Shown one piece after another: positions 21,478 to 32,000 of a stretch of DNA of 64,000 nt; the first letter of the stretch is position 1; every line of letters starts with the position of its first letter. The translations under genes and the position numbers were made by a program. This DNA is from Aphelenchoides besseyi (lineage: Eukaryota; Nematoda; Chromadorea; Rhabditida; Aphelenchoididae). The stretch is taken from assembly GCA_024699855.1 (NCBI GenBank), contig JAMPIQ010000003.1:3038001-3102000 (forward strand). Reading direction: 5' to 3'. Below the pieces are notes generated by a model. It had not been told where the DNA came from. It was given only the letters and a program-made list of their open reading frames with translations, and did not search any database.

Positions 21478-23136
21478 TCACAATCTTTTAAAGATTTCGC
21501 GATGAACGATGTTCTTAACAAAACAGTTCGAAGAAGTTTGTTGATCTTTTGATGGAACGAGAGCTTTCACTGAATCCCAAGATCGTGCTCGTGACAAAGC
21601 CACGTACAACTGACCGTGCTCAAAGACTTCATGCTCGAGATTCAGCCCAACTCGTTCGAAAGTTTGGCCTTGACTCTTGTTGATTGTCATAGCAAATGCC
21701 AATTTCAATGGGAACTGCTTGCGGTTTAATTGAAACACATTGTGATATGTAATTGTGTTGTTAATTCGTGGAATGATGTGACGTTCACCAGCATGATGTC
21801 CCGTAAGAATCTCGCATTCGATCGAGTGGTTGTTCATTTCAGCGACCAACATTCGTGTTCCATTGCACAAACCGTCTTCTTGTGACAAATTTCGAATCAA
21901 AATCACAACCGCATTTTTCTTCAACTCCAATTTATGAGCTGGTAGTGATGCGTCTTCAATCATGTTCAGATACTCTGGTAGCAGCAAAGTTTGATCATCA
22001 CAGTTCTCAGCATCCATGGCAGTGTCAATTGAGAGATAAATTTTTGTTTGACCCTCTAACATATTCAAGACTTTTTCATTCGATTCGTTTACGCCAATGT
22101 GTTTTGATACCAAAATCGCCGAGTTTCCCATTTCCTTAAACTTCTTTTTTTCTATTAACACGCCGAAGATCTCTTGTTCTAAGTTCTGTTCAAGTAAGCA
22201 GTGTGTTGGCAATTCGATCGTTTCGTTCTTGTCATTCAAAGTTCCTTCTCCGACTTGTTTGAGGAAATCAGCGAATTGAACTTCGTTCGGTTTTGTTCGC
22301 ATGTTTTTCGTTAATTTCAATTGCTCGAAATATTTCCACAGTTTTGATGAACAAATGGACAAATTGATCGTTTCGCTGACTGTGCCGTATTTCAAAATTG
22401 GCAGAATTTGACGGAAATCGCCTCCAAGAACCATGATTTTGCCTCCAAACGGTAAAACGGTGTTCATTAATTCCTGAAGTTTGCGGTCGGCTATTTCCAG
22501 TGCATAGCGAGGGGCCATTGGTGCTTCGTCCCAGATAATAATATCAGCATTCATCAACATTTTACCACCACGACTTGTTGCTGTCAAGTTTGAATTCGAA
22601 TCACGTTCAAGCGGAACTCCAAGACCAAAAGTTTTGTGACATGTTTTGCCATTTGGTAACAACAAAGCTGCGATTCCAGTGAATGCACAGGCCGAGAATT
22701 TCTTCTTGTTTCCGTTGACAAAATGGCACAGTGTTTTGTAGACGTAAGTCTTGCCGGTTCCGCCTAGACCATCTACAAAGAAACACTTCGGCTTTCCATC
22801 AATTTGGGGACTTTGAAGAGCGGCGAGAACTTTGTCAACAACAATTTTTTGTTCGGCGTTCAAGGTTTCGTACAACTCTTTTGCGGCTTCAAGTTCCTGG
22901 TCGTGATCGATTGTGTCCTCAATCTCTTCGATGTCCTCAACAGCGTCCATTGATGGGAAGTCTTTGATGGATCTGTTTTCTCGCTGCAGAATCGTGTCAA
23001 TTCGTTGGTATGCTTTTGCAATCGCTTTCGATCGATCTTTCAAGTGACGATTGAAATCGTCGCTGAGATCATTTTTTGAACATTTCCCACAAAGTCTTTG
23101 GATCAGCAGGATTGCAGTGAATGAGGATGTTGGCAA
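21478..23136 (-). CDS. Helitron B helicase domain (Pif1-type, SF1B)
   Basis: An open 552-codon frame with all main helicase motifs: Walker A GLGGTGKT at residues 123-130, FTGIAALLLP (Ia), DEAPMA (Walker B, 203-208), GGDFRQILPI (III), AFAMTINKSQGQTFE (V) and YVALSRARSWD (VI). In Helitrons this helicase is the C-terminal half of the RepHel protein and unwinds DNA during rolling-circle transposition. Here its frame is separated from Rep by a frameshift around 23070-23136, so the first residues of this ORF are not native. The equivalent ATPase core is missing from copy C. Confidence 0.8.
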   Translation of the reverse strand: MPTSSFTAILLIQRLCGKCSKNDLSDDFNRHLKDRSKAIAKAYQRIDTILQRENRSIKDFPSMDAVEDIEEIEDTIDHDQELEAAKELYETLNAEQKIVVDKVLAALQSPQIDGKPKCFFVDGLGGTGKTYVYKTLCHFVNGNKKKFSACAFTGIAALLLPNGKTCHKTFGLGVPLERDSNSNLTATSRGGKMLMNADIIIWDEAPMAPRYALEIADRKLQELMNTVLPFGGKIMVLGGDFRQILPILKYGTVSETINLSICSSKLWKYFEQLKLTKNMRTKPNEVQFADFLKQVGEGTLNDKNETIELPTHCLLEQNLEQEIFGVLIEKKKFKEMGNSAILVSKHIGVNESNEKVLNMLEGQTKIYLSIDTAMDAENCDDQTLLLPEYLNMIEDASLPAHKLELKKNAVVILIRNLSQEDGLCNGTRMLVAEMNNHSIECEILTGHHAGERHIIPRINNTITYHNVFQLNRKQFPLKLAFAMTINKSQGQTFERVGLNLEHEVFEHGQLYVALSRARSWDSVKALVPSKDQQTSSNCFVKNIVHREIFKRL

Positions 23137-25574
23137 ATAGGGTTCGCAATCTTCTCGGCATCAACACCTGAACTGCTTCTTGCATGCATTTGATGTACTC
23201 TTCGTCATCTTCAATAAGTCCCAATTTCAAACATGCTTCTCCGTTATTTTGATACTCAATTCCGTTAACCGTGCGCAATTCCTTGAAACTTTGAGCTCCT
23301 CTAACGTGTTGAAGAAGAAGTCGCAAATGCCACAAATCGCCTTGACTCGGACTAATCGCGTACATTCGACCGACGGTTTTGCTGCTTCTGACTCGTTGTT
23401 CCCAGTGAGTGATTGTTTCATCGGTTTGATTGTTTTGAACTTTCAGTGATTTCCAGGGTGTAGTGAGTTGGTATCTCCGAGTACAACAACTTTCGAGCAT
23501 TTACATCTCGTTCGTTCAATTTGAAAAAGTCCATCAGTTTGGTTTCTTTTTCCATTGCTTTTTTTGCTTTATCGGCATCACAATCTTCTTCGACGTAAAC
23601 TGCCTGTTGATTCTCGAGATGGATTGGAAGCCGTTCAACGTGATGGGATTTGTCGTGCATTTTTAATTTCAAAATTCGATAACACGCTTCAACCGGACCA
23701 ACGTAACGACCGTCAATGTGATCTTTTATTTCGTCGTGATTAATGTTCCCCGAAGATTGAAGTTCCAGAGAAGCGGCATCGTATCCTTTGTACGCGTACT
23801 TGTAGAGATACTTCACATTCTTGATGGAACTCACGATTTCAACATTGATGTGACAACGATAGCGTTTCAGAAGATACCAACTGTACGGAACTACGCGACG
23901 GTTGTCATATTTCACATTTTTGATTTCGATGAATCGGTCGTTGTTCGGTCTTTTGAGAAATGGATAGCCATTTTCGTTTACTTTGGTCTCTTCCAAAAAC
24001 TGTTTTGGGAACTTGTGTCGACACTTTCCGTTGATCATACATGGAGCCTTTGGATTCTGAACACCACAAACTCGATGGATCATGTATTTGCTCACCAACT
24101 CTAACAGTTTTGGATCGGAGTCTGGTGGCAATTCGGCACTGAAGTACTTGTCGATGTTCTCCGGTTGCAAGAACTTTTTGCCGTCTTTCAGACTTACTAA
24201 GCAGTGAATATGTGGTAGACCTCGTTTTTGGAATTCTGTGACGTAAACATAACACTTCGGCTCACCAAAGACTTGCTTCTTGACCAAATCATCGATAATT
24301 GCTTCAACTTTTAGTGCAAAGACGCGAGCAACAATATCTGGACGGTCACTTGCAGTTTGTTTTGCTCCAATGACGATCGATTCATTTATTGTTTCAACGA
24401 TTTCCGGCCAAAATGAATCGCAAGTCATCGTGATGAACAGATCCGGTTTTCCGTTACTAAGAACAATTGCCATTGCATCTTGGTAATTTTCACGCATGAA
24501 TCGAGGTGATCCGAAGTGCGTCGATGGCAAAACATGGATTCTTCCAATGTCTCGATCCAATCGTTGTCCGAGTCTACTCAAACTTGCGTGAAGTTCGTGG
24601 TAGTGCATTGATTTGAGTTTCTTTTGATTCAACCGAATCCATTGCATGCGATCGCTCTCGACTTGAACATACGAATCGACTACGAATTGCTGGAACAACT
24701 TCTTTCCGTAGTGAATACGACTGTTGGAGTGCTTTCGAACAGCTAATCGGTAACTGTGGAATTCTGCCCGAGTTAATCGGCTTTGCTTGTTTGTGTTTTG
24801 TTTGATCATATCAATTGACCATCCGAGCGTGCCTTTTGGAAAGAATAACGGATATAACCAAGAGGTGGCAAACGCACTCAGTGAACTGAGAATTCGCGGT
24901 GTTGGTTCATTTTTCAATTGTACGACCAAGGACATTTCGGGGATATCTCCAGAAGAATCGGATGTAAAAACGGCCCCAATTTCGTCGACTGTTGGCTCAT
25001 TGAAGCGATTAGCATCGTAACCGGGACGCATTTTGAATGCCATTTTTACGTTCTCAACCGGTCTGCCAGCGTTTTCTTCTTCCTTCATCAACTCACTCAT
25101 CATCATGTGTATTTTAGCATGTGGATTGTGTTCTCGAATTAACTTGTCCAGCAGCTCCATTAATTCCTTTTTTGTTCCATTTGTTGTATTCAATCGTCTA
25201 TCAACTGCTTCTGCCGGATCGGAGAAAAATAACTGGCCGTACTTTCGATCAGCGGGTGCGTTTACGCTTTCATCGATTTCATAGCAGATTTGTCCTTGAA
25301 TCGAGAAACAGTATGGACCGGGATTGGCAAATGATCGCATTCGAACGTTGAAAGCGGCAAAGCTATTCGCTGAGTTGTATTTTCGAATGTTGCTTAAAAA
25401 GTTTTTTGACATTGAATGCTTTTCCGTAAACAAATCGTCTAGTTCTTGTGGCAATTCCGGTAACTCAGGCAAATTGATTTTGCCGTGATTGCAACAGTCG
25501 TTAAATGTTCGTTTATTATCGACTCTTTCCTCTTCAAAATGCAATGCACGACATTCATCACATTCGACATTCAT
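23069..25574 (-). pseudogene. Helitron B Rep domain, frameshifted
   Basis: Two overlapping frames, 23069-23500 and 23418-25574, together match residues about 515-1340 of copy C. The Helitron Rep core is present: FATSWLYPLFFPKGT, HFGSPRFMRENYQDA, the HUH motif in GLPHIHCLVSL, and the two-tyrosine motif KYLYKYAYKGYD with tyrosines four residues apart. These residues nick DNA and form the covalent intermediate. Frame changes near 23450 and 23100 break the protein. They are few and could be sequencing errors or early decay. Confidence 0.75.
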
Positions 25575-26962
25575 TCATTTTGCTCAACCGATGAACTGGA
25601 ACATTGTTCGGAATTGCAGCGACGTTTAATTGGATGTGTTTTTTGCTGTGCGGCTATTCGCGAAATTCGATGTTGCAATTTGTCTTTAGTCAATCTATCA
25701 GCTTTTTGTTCATCAGTTTCGGCAACTCGTGCACTTTGATGTTTCTCTCTGTCTTTGACTAATCGTTCTGTTTGCTGTTGATTAGTTTCAGCGGCTCGTA
25801 GATCATTTTGACGTTCTTTCTGCTGATTCAAACGTTTAGATTTTTTTGTTCATCAGTTTCTAAACGACGTTTTTTTGCTTGACTATCTCGCAATTGTTTT
25901 AATCGTTTCTCACGTCTAGCGGCATTTACATCGTTAACAACTTCGATTTCTTCCGAGTGATTCACCGATTCAACATTGTCATTTCGATGGACATTATAAA
26001 AAGATAAGAACAAAGCTTCCAATGTGTCAAACAGATTCAAACGTTTATCGAATCCAGTTTCGTTTGTTTGACATAAGAAGATACCGTATTGATGATTCTG
26101 TAGGTTTGCGAAGAAATTCTGAGCATTTGATACGACATAAGCAGCACAATTGTATCCGTCTTGTTGAAGATCTCCTTGACTGCCGATGTCACTCAATAAC
26201 ATTTGCGAGCTTGAATTCAAACCTGTCCATGGGGCAAAAAGTTGACTGTAAATCGAACATATCAACGAATAGACATCGGTAGACACAGGACAATGTAATG
26301 AATCACAATAGTGCAAAACACATTGATGACTAATCGCAGTCTTTTCCATGATCGACAACACATAATGACCGTTTACATAAATTGGAATCAACAGATAGAC
26401 GGTCTCGTTTGATTGAACTGACGGTTGCACAATGCAGTATTTTGCAGGATTCGACTCAGCAGTACGATAATGATTGATCCAAAAAGACATAGAAAGAAGG
26501 CCGATTTTTAACGGACTATTTGCAATCAAGTCCAACAATCCGAAGATAATTGACTCGTAGTCAATCCATTCGTTGTGTTTTCCATGTTCGGTAACTGTTT
26601 TTTTTTGCTAAATGACATTCGGAACGAGCAACTTCACAGAGATTGCTTAACTGACAGTGCGTATGAAACTTAAAACCCAGAACATCTTGAATTGTGATTT
26701 GTAGTTGCTCGACATCGACTATCAATTCTTCCATTTGACGTGAAATTTCGAGAGTTGCAATCAATGAATTTTGTGTTTCTGTTTGTGGTGCTTGTGGAAT
26801 TTCATTTTCGGTTTCAATGACCGTTGTGATCTTGTGTTGTGTTCCTTTAGCTGCCTTCTGTTCTGCACGAATTTTACGCATTCGTTCACGGTTCTTACGC
26901 CTACGCTCTTCTTCACGTTCTTTCTTTTCCTCATCTGTCAGCTCAATCTTTCGTTTCGGCAT
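25571..26962 (-). pseudogene. Helitron B N-terminal half: Ulp1-like protease, repeats, basic region
   Basis: Three successive frames: 26561-26962 (basic start, EEERRRKNRERMRKIRAE), 25828-26538 (protease) and 25571-25831 (repeats). The protease keeps His in GHYVLSIMEK, Asp in LHYCDSLH and Gln...Cys in LQQDGYNCAAYVVS, with five residues between the Gln and the Cys as in Ulp1/SENP. The repeat part has QQTERLVKDREKHQSAR and EQKADRLTKDKLQHRISR. The change near 25831 falls in a run of seven A and would be cured by one more base; a second shift lies near 25635 and a third at the ATGAATGA overlap near 25572. Confidence 0.7.
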
Positions 26963-27705
26963 TTCGTAAGTTTGAGATTTTTATAATGAAAATTCTGATA
27001 GTAAACAATTCTGATAATAAGCAAATTCTGATTGTAAAGAGATTCTGATGTGGGTGGCTCAGCTGATAAGACAAAGACGGCGTGCCGGACCGCTTTGAAT
27101 GTCTATGCCCTGATAAGACAATCCGACCGGGCCAATCGAATTGAATATAAGACGTGAGGCCCACCAAAGAAACGATGGCCAACGTATGCTTCCTGAAACA
27201 CAAAAACTCAATATCACTAAACAATTGAGAATTGACTTACGATAAAAACCGAAGCTTAAACAGTTTAACGTTCTTAGTGGTCGTTGTCACTTGATGGAAC
27301 AATAGCCACACGTAGACAAAAGACGTTAACCTGAATTTGAATCAAAGATGATAATGCCGTTGAGTTTTCTAAACTTACCGTATACTTTAGCTTCTTTACA
27401 CGTTGAATGAAAGCAACAAAATCTGAAAATAATGTTTTGATTGTAATCAGATAAGACCTAAGAAACTTACGTTAACAAATTAGCAATTAAAAGAACCAAC
27501 ACAATTTAGGCGATAGACGAAAGCAACCAACACTTTAGACGGAAGCAAAAACAAATGGTCTTTCATCAAACGGTCCAAACGGCCGCACACAAAACTTGCA
27601 TGGAAGAGAGTGCTCTCATTCGAAAATAAATGTGCACACGAATCGGTCGGTTTTTGTTGACAAACAGACAGACACTCCTCACTTTTTTTATAGGGACAAG
27701 TAAAT
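26963..27705 (-). promoter_or_regulatory. Helitron B leader with ATTCTGAT repeats and small introns
   Basis: Upstream of the Rep ATG the plus strand shows ATTCTGAT at 26992, 27008, 27024 and 27042, spaced 16-18 bases. Further up, donor and acceptor sites (TTTATC/GTAAGT and TTGTGTTTCAG on the minus strand) suggest spliced 5' leader exons. The same arrangement is at 20267-20671 and 33750-34480. A frame of about 93 codons (26943-27224) overlaps it in all copies but looks like a by-product. Confidence 0.5.
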
Positions 27706-27715
27706 AGGCGGTCGA

Positions 27716-27737
27716 GCCCCCCCTTCGGGGGGGCCTC
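27716..27737. repeat. Strong GC hairpin at the outer edge of Helitron B
   Basis: Seven C (27717-27723), loop TTC, seven G (27727-27733), extended by GAG/CTC with one bulged base. As RNA it could also form a C(UUCG)G tetraloop. It lies about 10-30 bases outside the end of similarity with copy C, so it may be a Helitron terminal hairpin or just flanking DNA. Confidence 0.5.
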
Positions 27738-27740
27738 CCT

Positions 27741-28370
27741 TCAATTAACACAAAACGTTTATGTTATTTTTTACCAAACAATTAAAACTATTCCACTCAC
27801 AAAACATCGTCTGTCATCTTCACTCACAACCCGACGATTTGCTGTGTCAATTTCCAAAAACAACTCCAAACCATCTCTTTCGACCGTAACAAATCACTAC
27901 ATCTATTCGCTCGAGCAGTTTACATTTCCTAATCAAAACCAATTTCTTTTCATTATCTCTCCGTCAAATACCGAACTTTAATCTTCATTACTAATATTTC
28001 AATATTCGCTTCTTAAAGAGGAAAGAGAAACTTTCGGATCCAACGTCACAACCTTCGCACACTTTTGAGATGTAGACGGGCAAGCCGGGACCCAAGATGG
28101 AGACTTGCTTTCTTCATGCCTTTACCCAGGATGGAGACACGGTCTGATGAGCGAATTCGTGGTTCAGGTTGTGACGCGGCTCTTCAAGTGTACAACTGCG
28201 AGGAAAAAGAGGAAGTTAGTCGATCATCAATTGTATACGCTTATCGTGTAGTCAATCCGTTAAAGTCTGCAACGATGTTGATGAAGAAGATAAACAAAAA
28301 CTAAACGAACCGTTTCAATTCTGTTGTCTTTCGTAAATTCGGTCGGTCAATCTCAAGTAGACAATGAATA
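27741..28370. other. No gene assigned
   Basis: AT-rich to about 28020, then a short segment with two imperfect copies of ACCCAAGATGGAGAC (28093 and 28124). The 79-codon frame at 28065 does not begin with a convincing start and has no domain. Confidence 0.3.
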
Positions 28371-28903
28371 GGTGACTGTGGATAGATCAGCAGCAGCAAT
28401 TTCTGTAGACAAATAACATTGACGATTGTGGTAACAGTTAAGAATGTTCTCGTCGATCCATTGATGCATAAAGTCAAAAGACAGACTGAAACAAAAACAC
28501 ATTGGTTATGTTGAACATCAATTCAAATACCATGAGAGATCGTCGTGTATTGATGAGGGACAGAATTCGGCGAGTGTAAACGTGTAGTTAAAGATGTAGA
28601 CCTGAAATACGATTGTAAACAAATCGATTAGCAACAAACTGACCGTTTCATTCCTGCTGTCCATCCAAAAAGTTGGTCGTTCACGGACATAAGAAGCAAT
28701 TGAAGAACTGAGTGAGTAGACGACAACGATGATCAACAAAAAGTACACGAACGACAACAAACTTTGTGGGATTATCCGTTATGATCACATTGTAAATGAA
28801 TTGGATCTGAAAAAACATAAATAAATTGGAAGAAATCAAAACCGCTTACCTTGTTTTTGTCGTCGTTGGTTGCTGTCCGTCGATAAACGGAAGCACAATG
28901 ATG
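28371..28903 (-). pseudogene. Membrane-protein gene fragment
   Basis: On the minus strand a hydrophobic stretch (LSFVYFLLIIVVVYSLSSSI, about 28690-28755) and a second (LLLIDLFTIVFQVYIFNYTF) are separated by a donor and linked to LSFDFMHQWIDENILNCY at about 28450 by an acceptor. Upstream, a small exon starts at an ATG within the 28904-28923 hairpin (MASLCFRLSTDS) and has a good donor, but joining it gives a stop within 12 codons. I therefore treat it as a broken or misread membrane-protein gene; family unknown. Confidence 0.35.
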
Positions 28904-28923
28904 CCATGGCCCGAAGGCCATGG
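28904..28923. repeat. Perfect 8-bp stem hairpin near the 3' end of Helitron C
   Basis: CCATGGCC, loop CGAA, GGCCATGG. It lies 90 bases beyond the stop codon of the copy C protein, where a Helitron 3' hairpin is expected. I see no CTRR terminus 10-12 bases further on, so this assignment is tentative. Confidence 0.5.
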
Positions 28924-29012
28924 ACTTGGTATTTGAGTTTTTGAAGATTCATTTTGTGTTACTATTTCCGTTTGTTTTCACAGAATTCTGATTCTTCTAC
29001 TCGTTTGGTTGT

Positions 29013-32000
29013 TCACAGACGTTTGAAGATCTCACGATGCACAATATTTTTTACTAAACAGTCACCATTACCTTGTCGGTCATTTGCTTGAGTTAAAACT
29101 TTCACTGAATCCCATGATCGAGCTCGCGACAAAGCGACATACAACTGACCGTGTTCGAAAACTTCGTGCTCGAGATTCAATCCAACACGTTCGAATGTTT
29201 GACCCTGACTTTTGTTGATGGTCATCGCAAACGCCAATTTCAATGGGAACTGTTTTCGGTTCAATTGGAACATTCCGCGGTAGTCAATTGTGTTGTTAAT
29301 TCGCGGAATGATGTGTTGTTCGCCAGCGTGATGTCCTGTTAATATCTGACACTCAACTGAATGGTCATTCATTGCCAAAACCAACAATCGTGTACCGTTG
29401 CACAAACCGTCTTCTTGTGACAAATTTCGAATCAAAATCACAACCGCGTTCTTCTTGAGCACTAGTTTGTGTGGTGGCAGCGAACCTTCTTCGATCATGT
29501 TCAAGTACTCAGGGAGAAGAAGTGTGTTGTCGTCACAGTTTTCAGCATCAACGGCCGTGTCGATTGAAAGGTAGGTTTTGGTTTGACCATCTAACATATT
29601 CAGGACTTTTTCGTTTGACTCGTTGACGCCAATGTGTTTTGATACCAAAATCGCCGAGTTCCCCATGTCGTTGAACTGTTTGTTTTCGATCAGCTTGCCG
29701 AAGATCTCTTGTTCCAAGTTCTGCAATTTTGGATCGGCTGGGTTGCAATGAATGAGTATGTTGGCAAACAGAGTACGTAATTTTCGTGGCATCAACACCT
29801 TAACTGCTTCTTCCATACATTTTACATACTCTTCATCATCTTCTATCAAACCCAATGCCAGACATGCTTCTCCATTATTTTGATATTCAGTTCCGTCAAC
29901 TGTTCGCAATTCTTTGAAACTTTTCGCACCTCTGACGTGTCGAAGCAAAAGACGTAAGTGCCACAAATCACCTTGACTTGGACTAATTGCATACATCCGA
30001 CCGATGGTTTTGTTCGCTTTGACCCGAGGTTGCCAATTGGTAATCGTTTCTTCTTCGTTGTTGACAAAAACCTTGATTGATTTCCATGTGTAGTGCGTAG
30101 GGATTTCTGAGTACAAATATTTTTGCGCATTCGAATCACGTTCATTCAACTTAAAGTAATCCATCAATTTGGTTTGTTTTTCCATTGCTTTTTTCGCTTT
30201 TTCAGCATCGCAATCTTCTTCGATGTAGACGGCTTGTTGGTTTTCCAAATGGATTGGCAATCGTTCAATGTGGTGGCTCTTATCGTGCATTTTTAACTTC
30301 AGGATCCGATAACACGCTTCGACAGGACCGACGTAACGACCGTCAATGTGGTCTTTGATTTCATCGTGATTAATATTGCCGGATGATTGGAGTTCCAAAG
30401 AAGCGGCGTCATAACCTTTGTAAGTGTATTTGTAAAGGTACTTGACATTCTTAATGGAGCTCACAATCTCAACGTTGATATGGCACCGATAACGCTTCAA
30501 AAGGTACCAACTATGTGGAACGACTCGGCGGTTATCATACTTCACACCTTTGATTTCAATAGTGCGTCCGTTGTTCGGTCGTTTCAGAAATGGATAACCG
30601 TTTTCGTTGACTTTGGTTTCTTCCAAAAACTGTTTCGGGAATTTGTGTCGACACTTTCCCTTGATCACGCATGGAGCGCTGGGGTTTTTGTCGCCACAAA
30701 CTCGATGGATCATGTACTTGCTCACCAATTCTAACAGTTCCGGATCCGATTCTGGTGGTAATTCGGCGCTGAAGTACTTGTCGATGTTTTTCGGTTGCAA
30801 AAACTTCTGTCCATCTTTCAGACTTACTAAGCAGTGAATATGTGGAAGTCCGCGTTTTTGGAATTCGGTCACATAAACATAACATTTCGGTTCACCGAAA
30901 ATTTGTTTCTTCACCAAGTCATCAATAATTGCTTCTACTTTCAGGGCAAATACACGCGCAACGATGTCCGGACGATCACTAGCTGTTTGTTTGGCGCCGA
31001 GGACGATGGTTTCATTGATGGTTTGTACGATTTCCGGCCAAAGTGCATCGCATGTCATGGTGATGAACAGATCCGGGTTTCCGTTGTTCAAAACTATCGC
31101 CATTGCATCCTGGTAGTTCTCACGCATGAAACGTGGTGAGCCGAAGTGAGTCGATGGGAGAATATGGATTCTTCCAATAGCGCGATCCAGTTTTTGACCG
31201 AGTTTGTTCAGACTTGCGTGCAGTTCATGGTAATGAATTGTTTTTAGTTGCTTTTGGTTCATTCGAATCCATTTTATGCGATCGCTTTCGACTTGAACGT
31301 ACGAATCCACGACGAACTGTTGGAACAGTTTCTTACCGTAATGAATTCGACTGTTGGAGTTTTTTCGAATGGCCAACCGATAACTATGGAATTCAGCACG
31401 AGTTAGTCGGGTATGTTTGTTCGCGTTTATTTTCGTCATATCAATTGACCATCCAAGAGTTCCTTTAGGGAAGAACAGTGGGTACAACCAGGAAGTGGCG
31501 AATGGGCTCAATGAACTTAGAACTCGTGGTGATGGTTCGTCTTTCAATTGGATGACTAAGGACATTTCACGCATATCTCCAGAAGCGTCGGTTGTAAAAA
31601 CGGCCCCTATTTCGTCGACAGTTGGTTCGTTGAAACGGTTCGGATCATAACCGGGTCGCATTTTGAACGACATTTGCACATTTTCAACAGGTCGGCCAGC
31701 GTTCTCTTCTTCTTTCATCAATTCATTCATCATCATGTGCATTTTAGCGTGCGGGTTATGTTCGCGTATTATCTTGTCCAGCAATTCCATTAGTTCCTTC
31801 TTGGTTCCATTTGTCGTGTTCATTCTTCTTTCAACTGCTTCTGCTGGATCAGAGAAGAACAATTGGCCGTATTTTCGATCAGCTGTTGCGCTTACACTTT
31901 CATCGATCTCGTAACAGATTTGGCCTTGAATTGAAAAGCAGTAAGGACCCGGAGTTGCAAACGATCGCATTTTGACGTTAAAAGCTGCGAAACTGTTTGC

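Larger units (their letters stand above)
21300..27740 (-). mobile_element. Helitron copy B, with helicase intact and Rep half frameshifted
   Basis: Carries a helicase frame, Rep domain, repeats, Ulp1-like protease and N-terminal basic region in the usual order on the minus strand, then a leader of about 740 bases (26963-27705) shared with copy C. The 5' limit is where similarity to copy C fades (about 27705); a strong hairpin lies just outside. The 3' limit is not resolved. The protein is diverged from copy C, so B belongs to a different subfamily. Confidence 0.8.
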
